Shown: piece after piece, positions 1-8,002 of the stretch | Numbering within the stretch: position 1 is the stretch's first letter | Layout of the letters: every line of letters begins with the position of its first letter | Assembly (NCBI GenBank): GCA_017302495.1 | Contig: JAFLDG010000004.1 | Coordinates: 1-38,034 of the forward strand | Reading direction: 5' to 3' | From: Burkholderiales bacterium | GTDB lineage: Bacteria; Pseudomonadota; Gammaproteobacteria; Burkholderiales; Burkholderiaceae_C | Length of the DNA: 38,034 nucleotides | Position numbers and translations under genes: made by a program | The notes under the pieces: model-generated | Told to the model about the DNA's origin: nothing | Databases searched by the model: none | The model's input: only the letters and a program-made list of their open reading frames with translations

Positions 1-73
1 CCGCCTGCGGCCCGCACGACCGGTCGCCGGCACGCGGGACCGGCCCCGCACCCGGCCCGTTCCGGAAACGAAG

Positions 74-94
74 AACCCCGCCGCAGCGGGGCTC
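74..94 (-). terminator. Probable intrinsic terminator of the first PEP-CTERM gene
   Basis: Perfect 6-bp GC stem (CCCCGC at 76-81, GCGGGG at 86-91) with a four-base loop, about 22 bases beyond the stop codon of the minus-strand gene. Read on the minus strand the stem is followed by a T-rich stretch (TTCTTCGTTT). Stem plus T-rich tail fits rho-independent termination. Confidence 0.6.
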
Positions 95-115
95 GAGCGC
101 GAGGCGGGCGCGGGC

Positions 116-658
116 TCAGCGGACCCTGCGCCGACGGGCGAGGAAGCCGATCGCGGCCAGACCGGCGGCGAACAATGCGTAGGTGCCCGGCTCCGGCACC
201 GGCTGCGTCGCATACAGCGCGACGTTCGACAGGCCGCCGCTGCCGCGGGCCGGGTTCGGGGTCGCGATCGTGAAGCCGGCGAAGCCGCCGCCGATGGTCA
301 TGCGATAGAACGCGGTATTGCCGCCGCCGGCACCGCCGCCCCAGTGCACGCCGATCACGGTGTCGCCGGATACCGGCTTCGTCAGGTTCACCGGGCTGCT
401 GCCGGTGTTGACCTGCTCGATGATGCCGCTGCCGAGCGCGACGCCGGGAAACTCCGCTTCGAGCAGCGTCTTGACGTCGCCGAAGTCGGCACCGTTGTTC
501 AGATTGCCGACGTAGTAGCCGCTGCAGTCGGTGACCGTGATGCCGGCACCGGACACGTCGCCGAAGCTGCAGCTGTTCGCCGGGGTGATCGCCAGGGCCG
601 GCGCCGAGAAGGCGATCGCCGCGGCGGCCGCGGCGATCGTGGTGAGCTTGTTGAGCAT
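116..658 (-). CDS. PEP-CTERM sorting domain protein
   Basis: A 180-residue exported protein. Residues 1-23 form a signal peptide (Lys4, Ala-rich core, cleavage probably after ALA). The C terminus has the tripartite PEP-CTERM signal: VPEPGTYA, a hydrophobic helix, then the Arg cluster RRRR. In this family an exosortase (EpsH/XrtA type) recognises the tail, and the proteins are usually linked to exopolysaccharide or floc formation. The central part is Gly-rich and contains VIGVHWGGG and TAFYRM, typical of small PEP-CTERM proteins; two Cys residues near 30 and 45 could pair. The start is supported by GGAG eight bases upstream. A hairpin separates it from the upstream pirin gene, so it probably has its own promoter. 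No exosortase gene is in the window. The exact role is unknown. Confidence 0.88.
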   Translation of the reverse strand: MLNKLTTIAAAAAAIAFSAPALAITPANSCSFGDVSGAGITVTDCSGYYVGNLNNGADFGDVKTLLEAEFPGVALGSGIIEQVNTGSSPVNLTKPVSGDTVIGVHWGGGAGGGNTAFYRMTIGGGFAGFTIATPNPARGSGGLSNVALYATQPVPEPGTYALFAAGLAAIGFLARRRRVR

Positions 659-769
659 GCGGGAGACTCCGGATCAGCGTTTCGATGGTCGGGTCAGCCC
701 GATTGCCGCCCTTGCGCCGCGAGTCTCCATGCGGCACGGGCCGTGTGCAGCCCCCGATCCGCGGGAAGG

Positions 770-787
770 GCCCCCGGATGCGGGGGC
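770..787 (-). terminator. GC-rich hairpin after the pirin gene
   Basis: A 7-bp stem (GCCCCCG at 770-776 with CGGGGGC at 781-787, four-base loop) lies 32 bases beyond the pirin stop codon. On the minus strand it is followed by CCCTTCCC rather than a real T tract, so it may be a weak terminator or an mRNA 3' end barrier. Confidence 0.35.
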
Positions 788-818
788 GCCGTTCGCCTGG
801 CGCGCGGCGGCCGAGCCG

Positions 819-1709
819 TCAGGCCAGGCGCCCGGCGCGGTAGTCCTCGAACGCCCGCACGATCTGCTCGTGCGTGTTCATCACGAACGGGCCGTACTGC
901 GCGATCGGCTCGTTCAGCGGACGGCCGGCGATCAGGATCGCGCGCGCGCCGTCGGCGCCGGCCTGCAACTCGACACCGTCGCTGCCCGGCGTGTTCCCGA
1001 GGATCGCCATGCGCTGCACCGGCACGGCCTGGCCGCCGATCTCGAGCGCGCCGCGGTAGACGTAGACGAAGGCGTTGTGCGTGGCCGGCAGCGGCTGGGC
1101 GAAGCGGCCGCCGGGCGGCAGGTGGACGTCGAGGTACAGCGGCTCGGTCTGTTCGCGCTCGATCGCGCCGGCCGTGCCGTGGCTGTGGCCGGCGATCACG
1201 CGCACGACCGTGCCGTCGGCCAGGCGCAGTTCGGGGATCTCGGCTGCCGGGATGTCCCGGTACCAGGCCGGGCGCATCTTGTCGGCGGCCGGCAGGTTGA
1301 GCCAGAGCTGGAAGCCTTCCATCCGGCCTTCGTGCTGCTCGGGCATCTCGCTGTGGATCACGCCGCGGCCGGCGGTCATCCACTGCACGCCGCCGGGGCC
1401 GAGCAGGCCCTCGTTGCCGGCCGAGTCGCGGTGCCGCATGCGGCCTTCGAGCATGTAGGTCACGGTCTCGAAGCCGCGGTGCGGGTGGTCCGGGAAGCCG
1501 GCAATGTAGTCGCCCGGGTTGTCGGTGCCGAAGGCGTCGAGCATCAGGAACGGGTCGAGCCGGCGCTGCAGGTTCTGCGTCAGCACGCGGGTGAGCTTGA
1601 CGCCGGCGCCGTCGCTGGTGGGCTGGCCGGCGATCACGCCGTCGACCGCACGTGGGCGGCGGACGCTTGGCTGCAGGGCGGGGGAGTTCGCGGCGGTGAC
1701 TGAGTTCAT
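819..1709 (-). CDS. Pirin family protein
   Basis: A 296-residue bicupin of the usual pirin length. The N-terminal cupin contains the metal-site motifs: HPHRGFETV supplies the two His of the HxH pair, and GRGVIHSEMP supplies the third His and the Glu. Pirins are Fe-binding proteins; bacterial members act as quercetinase-like dioxygenases or regulators of metabolic enzymes, and the substrate here cannot be told. The ATG at 1709 gives the normal N terminus; longer reading frames upstream are non-homologous GC-rich translation. A -10-like CACGAT sits six bases before the ATG, so the transcript may be leaderless. The gene diverges from the winged-helix gene at 1790. It lacks a thioredoxin-family or LysR neighbour that would give context. 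Confidence 0.93.
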   Translation of the reverse strand: MNSVTAANSPALQPSVRRPRAVDGVIAGQPTSDGAGVKLTRVLTQNLQRRLDPFLMLDAFGTDNPGDYIAGFPDHPHRGFETVTYMLEGRMRHRDSAGNEGLLGPGGVQWMTAGRGVIHSEMPEQHEGRMEGFQLWLNLPAADKMRPAWYRDIPAAEIPELRLADGTVVRVIAGHSHGTAGAIEREQTEPLYLDVHLPPGGRFAQPLPATHNAFVYVYRGALEIGGQAVPVQRMAILGNTPGSDGVELQAGADGARAILIAGRPLNEPIAQYGPFVMNTHEQIVRAFEDYRAGRLA

Positions 1710-1715
1710 GCGGGC

Positions 1716-1728
1716 ATCGTGGCACGAT
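1716..1728. promoter_or_regulatory. 13-bp palindrome and -10-like box between divergent genes
   Basis: ATCGTGgCACGAT is a perfect inverted repeat with a one-base centre, in the short gap between the pirin start (1709) and the divergent gene at 1790. Its minus-strand half CACGAT resembles a -10 hexamer and ends six bases from the pirin ATG. It could be an operator overlapping the pirin promoter. No regulator gene is evident, so function is inference. Confidence 0.3.
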
Positions 1729-1789
1729 CGGCGCTGGCGTGGGTGCAGCGCGGTTGAACGGCCCGTTGCGCCGCCCCGAAAGCCGCTCC

Positions 1790-2524
1790 GTGCCCCACAC
1801 CCTGCCCGCTTCGCACCGCCGCCGCCTGCGCGAGGTCTGGCGCTCGGCCGGTTGGCCGTGGTTGGACATGATCGAGGTCGAGCTGCTCGATGCCGGGCTG
1901 CTGCAGCGCGAGCGCGACGCCGCCGGCCGCGAGACCGTGCGCCTGACCGATGCCGGCGTCGCCACACTGGCCGAAGGGCTGCGCGCCAACCGCGCGGCGC
2001 GCGATGCGCACGAGCAGCTGGTGCAGCGGGTGGTGCGCGAGATGCAGCGCGCCGGGCGCATCGTCTGGACCGCTCTGGCGCTGCGCGCGCGGGTCGGCGA
2101 AGGCGACGACGCGGCCTGGGTGACGGCGCTGCCGGACGTCTACTCGATCCGCCACACCACGGTCGAGGCCTACGTCGAACCGGTGGTGCACGAGGTGAAG
2201 GTCAGCCGCGCCGACCTGCTGGCTGACCTGCGCCGGCCGGCCAAGCGCGAGGCCTACCTCGACCTGGCGGCCGAGTGCTGGTACGTGATCCGCGACGGCA
2301 TCGCGCGGGCGGACGAGATCCCACCGGCTTGCGGCGTGATGGTCGCCACGGCGACGGGCCTCGACGTGGCGCGCCAGGCGCCGAAGCGGGCGCTCACATT
2401 GGGCTTTGCGACCTGGATGGCGCTGGCACGTGCGCAGCCGCTGGAAGCCGGGCTGGAGGCGGCCCAGGGCTGCCTCGGCGAGCCGCGGCGCGCGGCCGCG
2501 GCGGAGGACGGCGATGGCGGCTGA
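1790..2524 (+). CDS. Unknown protein: winged-helix plus PD-(D/E)XK-like domain
   Basis: About 244 residues from the GTG at 1790. Not recognised as a named family. Residues 8-60 look like a winged-helix module (RRLREVWRSAGWPW, then LLDAGLLQRE and VRLTDAGVATLAEG, like wHTH recognition and wing segments). Residues 110-185 look like a PD-(D/E)XK nuclease fold: Pro115-Asp116, then Glu135-Val-Lys137 in VVHEVKVSRADLLADL, then AECWYVIRDG and PPACGVMVAT. This recalls MmcB-type DNA-repair-associated proteins, but the assignment is from motif spacing only. The frame is open back to a GTG at 1739, but that extension is low-complexity and would crowd the divergent pirin promoter. The end overlaps the downstream transporter start by 11 bases, so the two are probably co-transcribed. 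Confidence 0.75.
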   Translation: MPHTLPASHRRRLREVWRSAGWPWLDMIEVELLDAGLLQRERDAAGRETVRLTDAGVATLAEGLRANRAARDAHEQLVQRVVREMQRAGRIVWTALALRARVGEGDDAAWVTALPDVYSIRHTTVEAYVEPVVHEVKVSRADLLADLRRPAKREAYLDLAAECWYVIRDGIARADEIPPACGVMVATATGLDVARQAPKRALTLGFATWMALARAQPLEAGLEAAQGCLGEPRRAAAAEDGDGG

Positions 2525-3491
2525 GGCCGACGCGGCGCCGGCCCCCGGCGCGCCGGCGGACGTGCACGCCGCGCGGCAACGGCGCGCGCTGTGGATCGCG
2601 CTCGCGCTGATCGTCGTCTGGGGCACGAACTTCAGCGTGCAGAAAATGGTGTTCGAGGCGACGTCGCCCGGCGGCTTCCTGTTCGCCCGCTACCTGATCA
2701 TGCCGGTGGCGGCGGCGCTGCTGCTGTGCTGGCGCTACGGGCGGCGCTGGCCGCGGGTGCCGCGCGGCGACTGGATGGCGCTGCTCAAGCTCGGCATCGC
2801 CGGCCACCTGCTGCACGTCGGCCTGGTGACCTACGGCATCCATTGGTCGACCGCGTTCTCGAGCTCGCTGATCCTCGGCTGCGGGCCGCTGTTCACGCTG
2901 CTGATCCTGCGCGCGACCGGTGTCGAGCACCTGACCCGCGGCCAGGTCGCGGGCGTGGCGGTGGCGCTGGGCGGGGTGCTGTTGTTCCTGTCGGACAAGC
3001 TGCTCGGCGCGCAATGGTCGGCCAGCGCGGGGGACCTGGTGCTGCTGGTGGCGGCGTCGTTCTTCTCGTACTACACGGTGGCGGCCAAGCCGCTGATCGA
3101 GCGCCATGGCGGCGTGGTGGTGATGACCTACGCGGTGCTGCTGGGCAGCGCGCCGGTGGTGCTGGTGAGCCTGCCGGCCGGGCTGCGGGTGGCCTGGGGC
3201 GAGCTGCCGGCCGGCGTGTGGCTGGGCACCTTGTACGCGGTGCTGATCTCGGCCTTCCTCGGCTGGCTGGTCTGGGGCTGGGTGAACGCGGTGCGCGGCG
3301 TGGCGCGCAGCGCGCCGCTGATGTACCTGATGCCGCCCGTGGCCGGCCTGGTGGCCTGGGCGGTGACCGGCGAGCGCTACACCGGCATCAAGCTGGCCGG
3401 CGCCGCGGTGACGCTGGCCGGCGTGGCGCTGGCGCAGTTCGGCGGGCCGAAGCGCGATCCGGTGCGGGAGGCGGCGGCGCCGGTGGATTGA
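2514..3491 (+). CDS. EamA/DMT-family inner-membrane transporter
   Basis: A 325-residue protein with about ten hydrophobic segments, from LWIALALIVVWGTNFSV near residue 27 to the last helix LAGAAVTLAGVALAQF. It has two EamA repeats, as in the drug/metabolite transporter (RhaT/YdcZ-like) superfamily. VVWGTNF in TM1 and the late GERYTGIKLAGAAVTLAGV stretch are typical of EamA exporters. The substrate is not predictable; relatives export amino acids, nucleosides or other metabolites. The ATG at 2514 has GGAGG six to eight bases upstream. Earlier in-frame starts would overlap the previous gene much further without giving homologous sequence. Probably an operon with the gene at 1790. Confidence 0.9.
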   Translation: MAAEADAAPAPGAPADVHAARQRRALWIALALIVVWGTNFSVQKMVFEATSPGGFLFARYLIMPVAAALLLCWRYGRRWPRVPRGDWMALLKLGIAGHLLHVGLVTYGIHWSTAFSSSLILGCGPLFTLLILRATGVEHLTRGQVAGVAVALGGVLLFLSDKLLGAQWSASAGDLVLLVAASFFSYYTVAAKPLIERHGGVVVMTYAVLLGSAPVVLVSLPAGLRVAWGELPAGVWLGTLYAVLISAFLGWLVWGWVNAVRGVARSAPLMYLMPPVAGLVAWAVTGERYTGIKLAGAAVTLAGVALAQFGGPKRDPVREAAAPVD

Positions 3492-3597
3492 GCGATGGCG
3501 CCTGTCTAGGGCGGTCGAGTTGCGCTGTGGCGGTGGGGCCCCAGAGCTCGAGGGCGCCATCCGCCGGGCGAACGAAGACGAAGTCCGCGATGCCGCG

Positions 3598-3603
3598 TAG
3601 GAT
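3598..3603 (+). promoter_or_regulatory. Putative -10 box of cyclase-STAND gene 1
   Basis: TAGGAT lies in a block conserved upstream of both paralogues (the second copy has TAGCAT at 7860-7865). The distance to the chosen start codons is 140 and 143 bases. Conservation in otherwise drifting intergenic DNA supports a promoter; no convincing -35 box is visible. Confidence 0.35.
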
Positions 3604-3737
3604 GTCGGCGCCGCAGCGGAAGGTGCGGCGGCGGCAGCCGGGGCAGCTGCCTGACGATGGGGCGAGGGGCGCCGGCCCGTCGCGAAGCGCCGGCACCGCG
3701 GCCGACCGAACGCGCGGGCCGGTTCACCAGGACCGCG

Positions 3738-6554
3738 ATGGCCGAGATCCGCGCGCTGCTGCTGACCGACGTGGTGGACAGCACCAAGCTGTCCGAGGCG
3801 ATCGGCGACGAGGCCATGGCCGAGGTCTGGGCGGCGCACGACCGGGTCGCGCGCGACCTGCTGCCGCAGTGGCGCGGGCGCGAGATCGACAAGACCGACG
3901 GCATGCTGCTGATGTTCGACACGGCGGCCGACGCGGTGTACTACGCGTTGCACTACCACCACGCGTTGGCCGAGTTGCCCGTGCCGCTGAAGGCGCGCGC
4001 CGGGCTGCACGTGGGCCCGGTGATCCTGCGCGAGAACGCTCCCGAGGACGTGGCGCGCGGCGCCAAGCCGCTGGAGGTGGACGGCCTGGCCAAGCCCACC
4101 GCGGCGCGGGTGATGTCGCTGGCCCGCGGCGGGCAGACGTTGCTGACCCCCGAGGCGCGCGACGACCTGGGCAAGAGCGTGCTGAAGACCCAGTCGCACG
4201 GGCACTGGCAGATCAAGGGGGTGGACGAGCCGATCGAGCTGTTCGAAGTGGGCTTCCCCGAAGACCGCTTCGTCGCTCCGAGCGACAGCGAGAAGGTCTT
4301 CCGCGTCGTCAAGACCGGTGACTGGTGGATGCCCGTCAAGGAGATCCCGAACAACCTGCCGCACCAGGGCACCAGCTTCGTCGGCCGTGAGCGTGAGATC
4401 GACGAGGTCAAGTCGATGCTCAGCCAAGCGCGGCTGGTTACGCTGCTGGGCATGGGAGGCCTGGGCAAGACGCGGCTGTCGCTGCAGGTAGCGGCCGAGC
4501 AACTGCACCTGTATCCGGACGGGGTGTGGTTCCTCGACCTGTCGCCGCTGACCGACGGCGCGCTGGTTGCGGCAGAAGCCGCGCAGGTGCTGGGCGTGGC
4601 CGAGGAGCCCGGACGGGCGGTTCTGGCCTTGATCGGCGCGCACCTTCGCCCGAAGCGCGCGCTGCTGATCCTGGACAACTGCGAGCACCTGATCAAGCCC
4701 TCGGCCGAGCTGGCGCACGCGATCGTCAAGAACGCGCCGAACGTGCGCATGATCGCCTCGAGCCGCGAAGCGCTGCACGTACCGGGAGAGAAAACCTACC
4801 CGATCCTGCCGCTGCCGGTGCCCGAACGGCTGGCCAGCCTGGAGGTGCTGCGCGCCACCCCCTCGGTCCAGCTTTTCGTGGAGCGGGCGCAGGCGCACAA
4901 GCCGGCCTTCGAGCTCAACGAGCGCGAGGCGCCGGCCGTGGCGGAGCTGGTGGCGCGGCTGGAGGGCATCCCGCTGGCGCTGGAGCTGGCGGCGGCACGG
5001 GTGCGTGCGATGAGCGTGGCCGACATCAACAAGCGGCTGACCGACCGCTACAAGATCCTCACCGGGGGCAGCCGGGTGCTGCAGGAGCGGCAGCAGACGC
5101 TGCGCGCGCTGGTGGACTGGAGCTACGAGCTGCTGCAGGACAACGAGAAGCTGCTGCTCAGGCGCCTGGCGGTGTTCGTCGGCGGATTCGAGCTGGAGGC
5201 GGCGGAGAAGGTGTGCGGGGTCGCGCCGATCGAGGACGTCGAGGTGCTGGACCTGCTCGGCTCGCTGGTGGAGAAGTCGCTGGTGATGCTGCAGGAGCGT
5301 GAGGAGGGCGCACGCTATCGGATGCTGGAGACGATCCGGGACTATGCGCGCGAGAAGCTGCAGCAAGACGGCGAGGAGGCGCCAGCCGCCGAGCGGCACA
5401 ACGCCTACTTCTTCGCCTTGGCCAAGGAAGCGCGCGCTGGACTCGAGGGGCCGGAGCAGGCGCAGTGGTTGCGGCGCGTCGAGGCCGAGCTCGACAACAT
5501 GCGCTCGGCGATCGACTTGGCTCTGGCCGGGGGTGCCGACCCGCTGATCGCCGTGAAGTTCGCGGTCGCGCTGCAGGGCTTCTGGATCCTGCGCGGCTAC
5601 ATCACCGAGGGTCGGCGCTTGGTGAAGGCGGCGCTGGCGCTGCCCGACATCGCGGTGTCGGACCTGGCCCACGCCCACGGTCTTTACGTCGGCGCGGCGC
5701 TCGCCGAGAGTCAGAGTGACCGGGCGGAGGCACTGCAGATGCTGGAGAAGTGCCTCGAACTGCGGCGCGGCCTCGGCAGCCTGATCGACATCGCGGCGAC
5801 GCTGTCGACGCTGTCGCTGGTGCGGCTGAAGGTGGGCGACGCGATGGGGGCCGAGGTCGGCGAGATGGAGGCGCTCGAGATCTTTCGCCGGCTCGGGGAT
5901 CGGGTGGGCGAGGCGATCGGGCTGCTCCATCTCGGCCAGATCGCCCACTACTTGGGTGATGACGCCCAGGCCGGCATCCGCCTGGCCGAAGCGCTGAAGA
6001 TCGCGCGCGAGGTCGAGTACCGGGAAGTCGAGTGCGAGTGTGAGCTGGTGCTGGGCGAGCTGGCCTTCGACTCCGGCGACCTGCCTGCAGCGGGCCGGCT
6101 GCTGGAACACTCGTTGGAGGTGAGCCGCGAGGCCGCGGACCGGCGCGGGGAGGCGAATGCCTTGTCGTGGCTCGGCCAAGTCGATTCGGCGGCGGGCCGC
6201 CTCGAGTCGGCGCCCGCACGTCTCGGCGCGGCCCTTCAGGCGTTCCGGGACTTCGAGATGTGGGAAGAGCTGCTCGGCTGCCTCGAGACGCACGCCATGC
6301 TCGCGCAGAGGCTGGGCGCGGTGGAGAGCGCGGTGCGTATCGTCGCGACGGTGACCACCTTCCGTCAGCGGCTGTCATTGATCCGGTCGCCGCGCGCCGA
6401 GCAGCAGTGGCAAGGCTTCGTCGCCCGCCTGCGCGAAGGGCAGCCGAACGAGGCCTTCGTCCAGGCCTGGAACGATGCCTGGGATCGGTGGGAGGTGGAC
6501 GATGCGGTCCGTTGCGCCCTAGCGCTTCCGGAGCCGGAGCCGAGCGCCACGTGA
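3738..6554 (+). CDS. Cyclase-like/NB-ARC/TPR signalling protein (STAND type), copy 1
   Basis: A 938-residue cytoplasmic protein. Residues 4-160 are a class III nucleotide cyclase homology domain: metal-ligand Asp11 in LLLTDVVDST and Asp54 in KTDGMLLMF. The usual VNxAAR motif reads KPTAAR (119-124), keeping the Arg but not the transition-state Asn, so activity is uncertain. Residues about 210-520 are an NB-ARC/AAA module: Walker A GMGGLGKT (238-245), Walker B LLILDNCEH near 310, and GIPLALELAAARVRA. Next come a winged-helix-like part (LLRRLAVFVGGFELEAA) and TPR-like helices from about 600 to 850. STAND proteins are ATP-switched sensors whose repeats receive the signal. The ATG at 3738 has AGGA at good spacing; an ATG at 3657, also in frame in copy 2, is an alternative. 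The PEP-CTERM gene 3' of it is convergent. Confidence 0.9.
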   Translation: MAEIRALLLTDVVDSTKLSEAIGDEAMAEVWAAHDRVARDLLPQWRGREIDKTDGMLLMFDTAADAVYYALHYHHALAELPVPLKARAGLHVGPVILRENAPEDVARGAKPLEVDGLAKPTAARVMSLARGGQTLLTPEARDDLGKSVLKTQSHGHWQIKGVDEPIELFEVGFPEDRFVAPSDSEKVFRVVKTGDWWMPVKEIPNNLPHQGTSFVGREREIDEVKSMLSQARLVTLLGMGGLGKTRLSLQVAAEQLHLYPDGVWFLDLSPLTDGALVAAEAAQVLGVAEEPGRAVLALIGAHLRPKRALLILDNCEHLIKPSAELAHAIVKNAPNVRMIASSREALHVPGEKTYPILPLPVPERLASLEVLRATPSVQLFVERAQAHKPAFELNEREAPAVAELVARLEGIPLALELAAARVRAMSVADINKRLTDRYKILTGGSRVLQERQQTLRALVDWSYELLQDNEKLLLRRLAVFVGGFELEAAEKVCGVAPIEDVEVLDLLGSLVEKSLVMLQEREEGARYRMLETIRDYAREKLQQDGEEAPAAERHNAYFFALAKEARAGLEGPEQAQWLRRVEAELDNMRSAIDLALAGGADPLIAVKFAVALQGFWILRGYITEGRRLVKAALALPDIAVSDLAHAHGLYVGAALAESQSDRAEALQMLEKCLELRRGLGSLIDIAATLSTLSLVRLKVGDAMGAEVGEMEALEIFRRLGDRVGEAIGLLHLGQIAHYLGDDAQAGIRLAEALKIAREVEYREVECECELVLGELAFDSGDLPAAGRLLEHSLEVSREAADRRGEANALSWLGQVDSAAGRLESAPARLGAALQAFRDFEMWEELLGCLETHAMLAQRLGAVESAVRIVATVTTFRQRLSLIRSPRAEQQWQGFVARLREGQPNEAFVQAWNDAWDRWEVDDAVRCALALPEPEPSAT

Positions 6555-6661
6555 ACGAAAGACGCCTGGATCGGACCGCGGCCTACGCTCGGGACGCAAC
6601 ACCCGCAAGGGCGGGCGTCGCGGCGGCAGGCGCAAACCCCCAGGGGCGAGGGCCCTCTTGT

Positions 6662-7504
6662 TCAAGCCTCGGATTTCGACGACCGTCGACGGCGGCTGAC
6701 CATGCCAGCCACGCCCATCAGCGCGAGGGCGGCAGGCACCAGCGTGTGCGTGGCGGGTTCAGGCACTCTTTCGAAGGTGATGAACGCTCCCAATTCATCG
6801 ATGTTCTCGGGATCCGACCAGCCACAACGATTGCCCGAATATCCGATAAGCCAGATCGGGCGAATTCGAACCACGCCGTTCTCGCGGCAGAAGCCCTCGT
6901 CCTGGTAGCCCGCCGTCAGGGCCAACAGCTCCAAGGCGCTGGGCTCGTTCTGGAACCAATAAAGCTGGGCATACTGCCCGAGGAACTGCAGGCTGAAATA
7001 GGCCTGGGCGGTACTCGTCGTGCTGAAGGGCGACTCGTTGAGTCGAGTCTCGTCGATCGCACCCTGCAGAGCCGGGAAGGCAGTGGACATGGCCCCGGTC
7101 AAGTCCTCGCTCCCGTCGAATGTCAGTTGCCAGCCGAGACCCGAGATGGCCGGGCCCGCAGCGGACCCGAAGTCCAGGGTCTGTTTGATCGAACCCGGTA
7201 ACGGGAAGCCATCGGCGTCAACGGGATCGCCCGCCGTGTAAAGGAAGACCTTGGCCTCGTTGATCTGGAATCCGCCGATGGGGCAGTCAAGCAGCAAGGT
7301 TACCGTGCCGGGATTGACGCACGAATCGTCGACGGCAACTTCGAGAGTACCTGCCCAGGCGAGCGCGGGCGTTGTGAATGGCGCGCCGTAGACGGGGTCG
7401 AACCTGCCGCGATAGACCGCCGCCTCGGCGGGCGCCAGTGCGGCAGTAGCGCCCAGCAGCGCGAGTGCACCGCACAGGAACCGGTTGTGAATTCGAGCGT
7501 TCAT
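6662..7504 (-). CDS. PEP-CTERM protein, copy 1 of duplicated pair
   Basis: A 280-residue exported protein. The signal peptide spans about residues 1-27 (NRFLCGALALLGATAALAPAEA). The C-terminal PEP-CTERM signal is VPEPATHT, a hydrophobic helix, then RRRR. It is a paralogue of the protein at 10890-11591: both start the mature part with F-x-P-x-(Y/F)G-x-PF, have a DDSC/DGSC Cys region, and share AQAYFSL...QLYWF. This copy is longer, with an insert before the sorting signal (GFCRENGVVRIRPI, NRCGW). A role in cell-surface or extracellular polymer is expected for the family but not proven here. The ATG at 7504 has GGGGAG about nine bases upstream. It converges with the cyclase-STAND gene, 107 bases apart. 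Confidence 0.88.
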   Translation of the reverse strand: MNARIHNRFLCGALALLGATAALAPAEAAVYRGRFDPVYGAPFTTPALAWAGTLEVAVDDSCVNPGTVTLLLDCPIGGFQINEAKVFLYTAGDPVDADGFPLPGSIKQTLDFGSAAGPAISGLGWQLTFDGSEDLTGAMSTAFPALQGAIDETRLNESPFSTTSTAQAYFSLQFLGQYAQLYWFQNEPSALELLALTAGYQDEGFCRENGVVRIRPIWLIGYSGNRCGWSDPENIDELGAFITFERVPEPATHTLVPAALALMGVAGMVSRRRRSSKSEA

Positions 7505-8002
7505 CCGGCCAACTCCCCAGGGCAGAGACTTCGGCTGATGGCGGAGCGGGTGCCCGTCGATCCAGCAGAACCAGCGCAACGAGCGAAACGGCAGTCCCGC
7601 CCAGAGTCGATTTTGCGCTGTATCAACGATTATGAGTTGGTTGCTCCAACGGCTGGCCCCTCGGCTGCGGGGTGCGCCGTCCGTCTGGACTGGCGCCGCA
7701 TGTAACAGGTGGGCGCCCGCGGTCATGCCGACGGGCGGTACCGGGGCATCGGCCAGGGCCGAAACCCTGTTGGGCAAGGCCTCAGGGCAACCGTCGCCGG
7801 ATCCGACCCGGTCGGCCCGGCTCCGTCGATCTGCCGAAGACGCTCGGGGCGATGCCGCGTAGCATTGCCGCGCCGCGGCCGAGGGGGCCGCGGCGGCAGC
7901 GGTTGGGGCGGCTGCCTGACGATGGGGCGAGGGCCGGCGGCCCGTCGCGAAGCGCCGACACCGCGGCCGACCGAATGCGCGGGCCGGTTCACCAGGACGG
8001 CG
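7505..8002. other. Intergenic region between divergent PEP-CTERM and cyclase-STAND genes
   Basis: About 500 bases without a credible gene. It carries the minus-strand PEP-CTERM leader, the AT-containing element at 7627-7635, a less GC-rich patch at about 7605-7645, and from 7849 onward the block conserved with the region upstream of the first cyclase gene. Open frames here are GC-driven and do not match between the two module copies upstream of the conserved block. Confidence 0.6.
7627..7635 (-). promoter_or_regulatory. TCATAATCG element upstream of PEP-CTERM copy 1
   Basis: Minus-strand TCATAATCG(T) lies 123 bases before the start codon at 7504. The same bases occur 121 bases before the start of the paralogous PEP-CTERM gene (11712-11720). 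Such AT-containing words are rare in this window. It may be a promoter part or a regulator site. Confidence 0.4.

Larger units (their letters stand above)
3587..7635. repeat. Copy 1 of tandemly duplicated cyclase-STAND/PEP-CTERM module
   Basis: This segment and 7849-11720 carry the same order: a promoter-like upstream region, a cyclase/NB-ARC/TPR gene, a convergent PEP-CTERM gene and the element TCATAATCG upstream of that gene. The upstream DNA is alignable: GCGATGCCGCGTAG at 3587-3600 recurs at 7849-7862, and about 80 bases before the start codons (CTGCCTGACGATGGGGCGAG onward) are nearly identical. Homology is strongest over the first two thirds of the big gene. Boundaries are approximate. 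Confidence 0.8.

Noticed and set aside
1720..1735. Sigma-54-like sequence (TGGCAC with GC ten bases after GG) before the gene at 1790
   Set aside because: The -12 half is GCGCT instead of TTGCA/T, and the bases are better explained as part of the ATCGTGgCACGAT palindrome; GC-rich DNA gives many such partial matches.
2394..6293. 1299-codon open frame on the minus strand opposite the first cyclase-STAND gene
   Set aside because: It is the antisense shadow of strongly GC3-biased coding DNA: composition is His/Arg/Gln/Leu-rich low complexity with no recognisable domain, and the plus strand encodes a clear multidomain protein.
6555..6661. GC hairpin possibilities between the first cyclase-STAND gene and its convergent PEP-CTERM gene
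   Set aside because: Stems are short and interrupted with no T tract; not comparable to the perfect hairpin after the second copy.
7709..8002. 98-codon N-terminal extension of the second cyclase-STAND protein
   Set aside because: The copy 1 frame does not support most of it, and residues are Arg/Gly-rich; only the last 27 codons align between copies, noted as an alternative start at 3657/7922.
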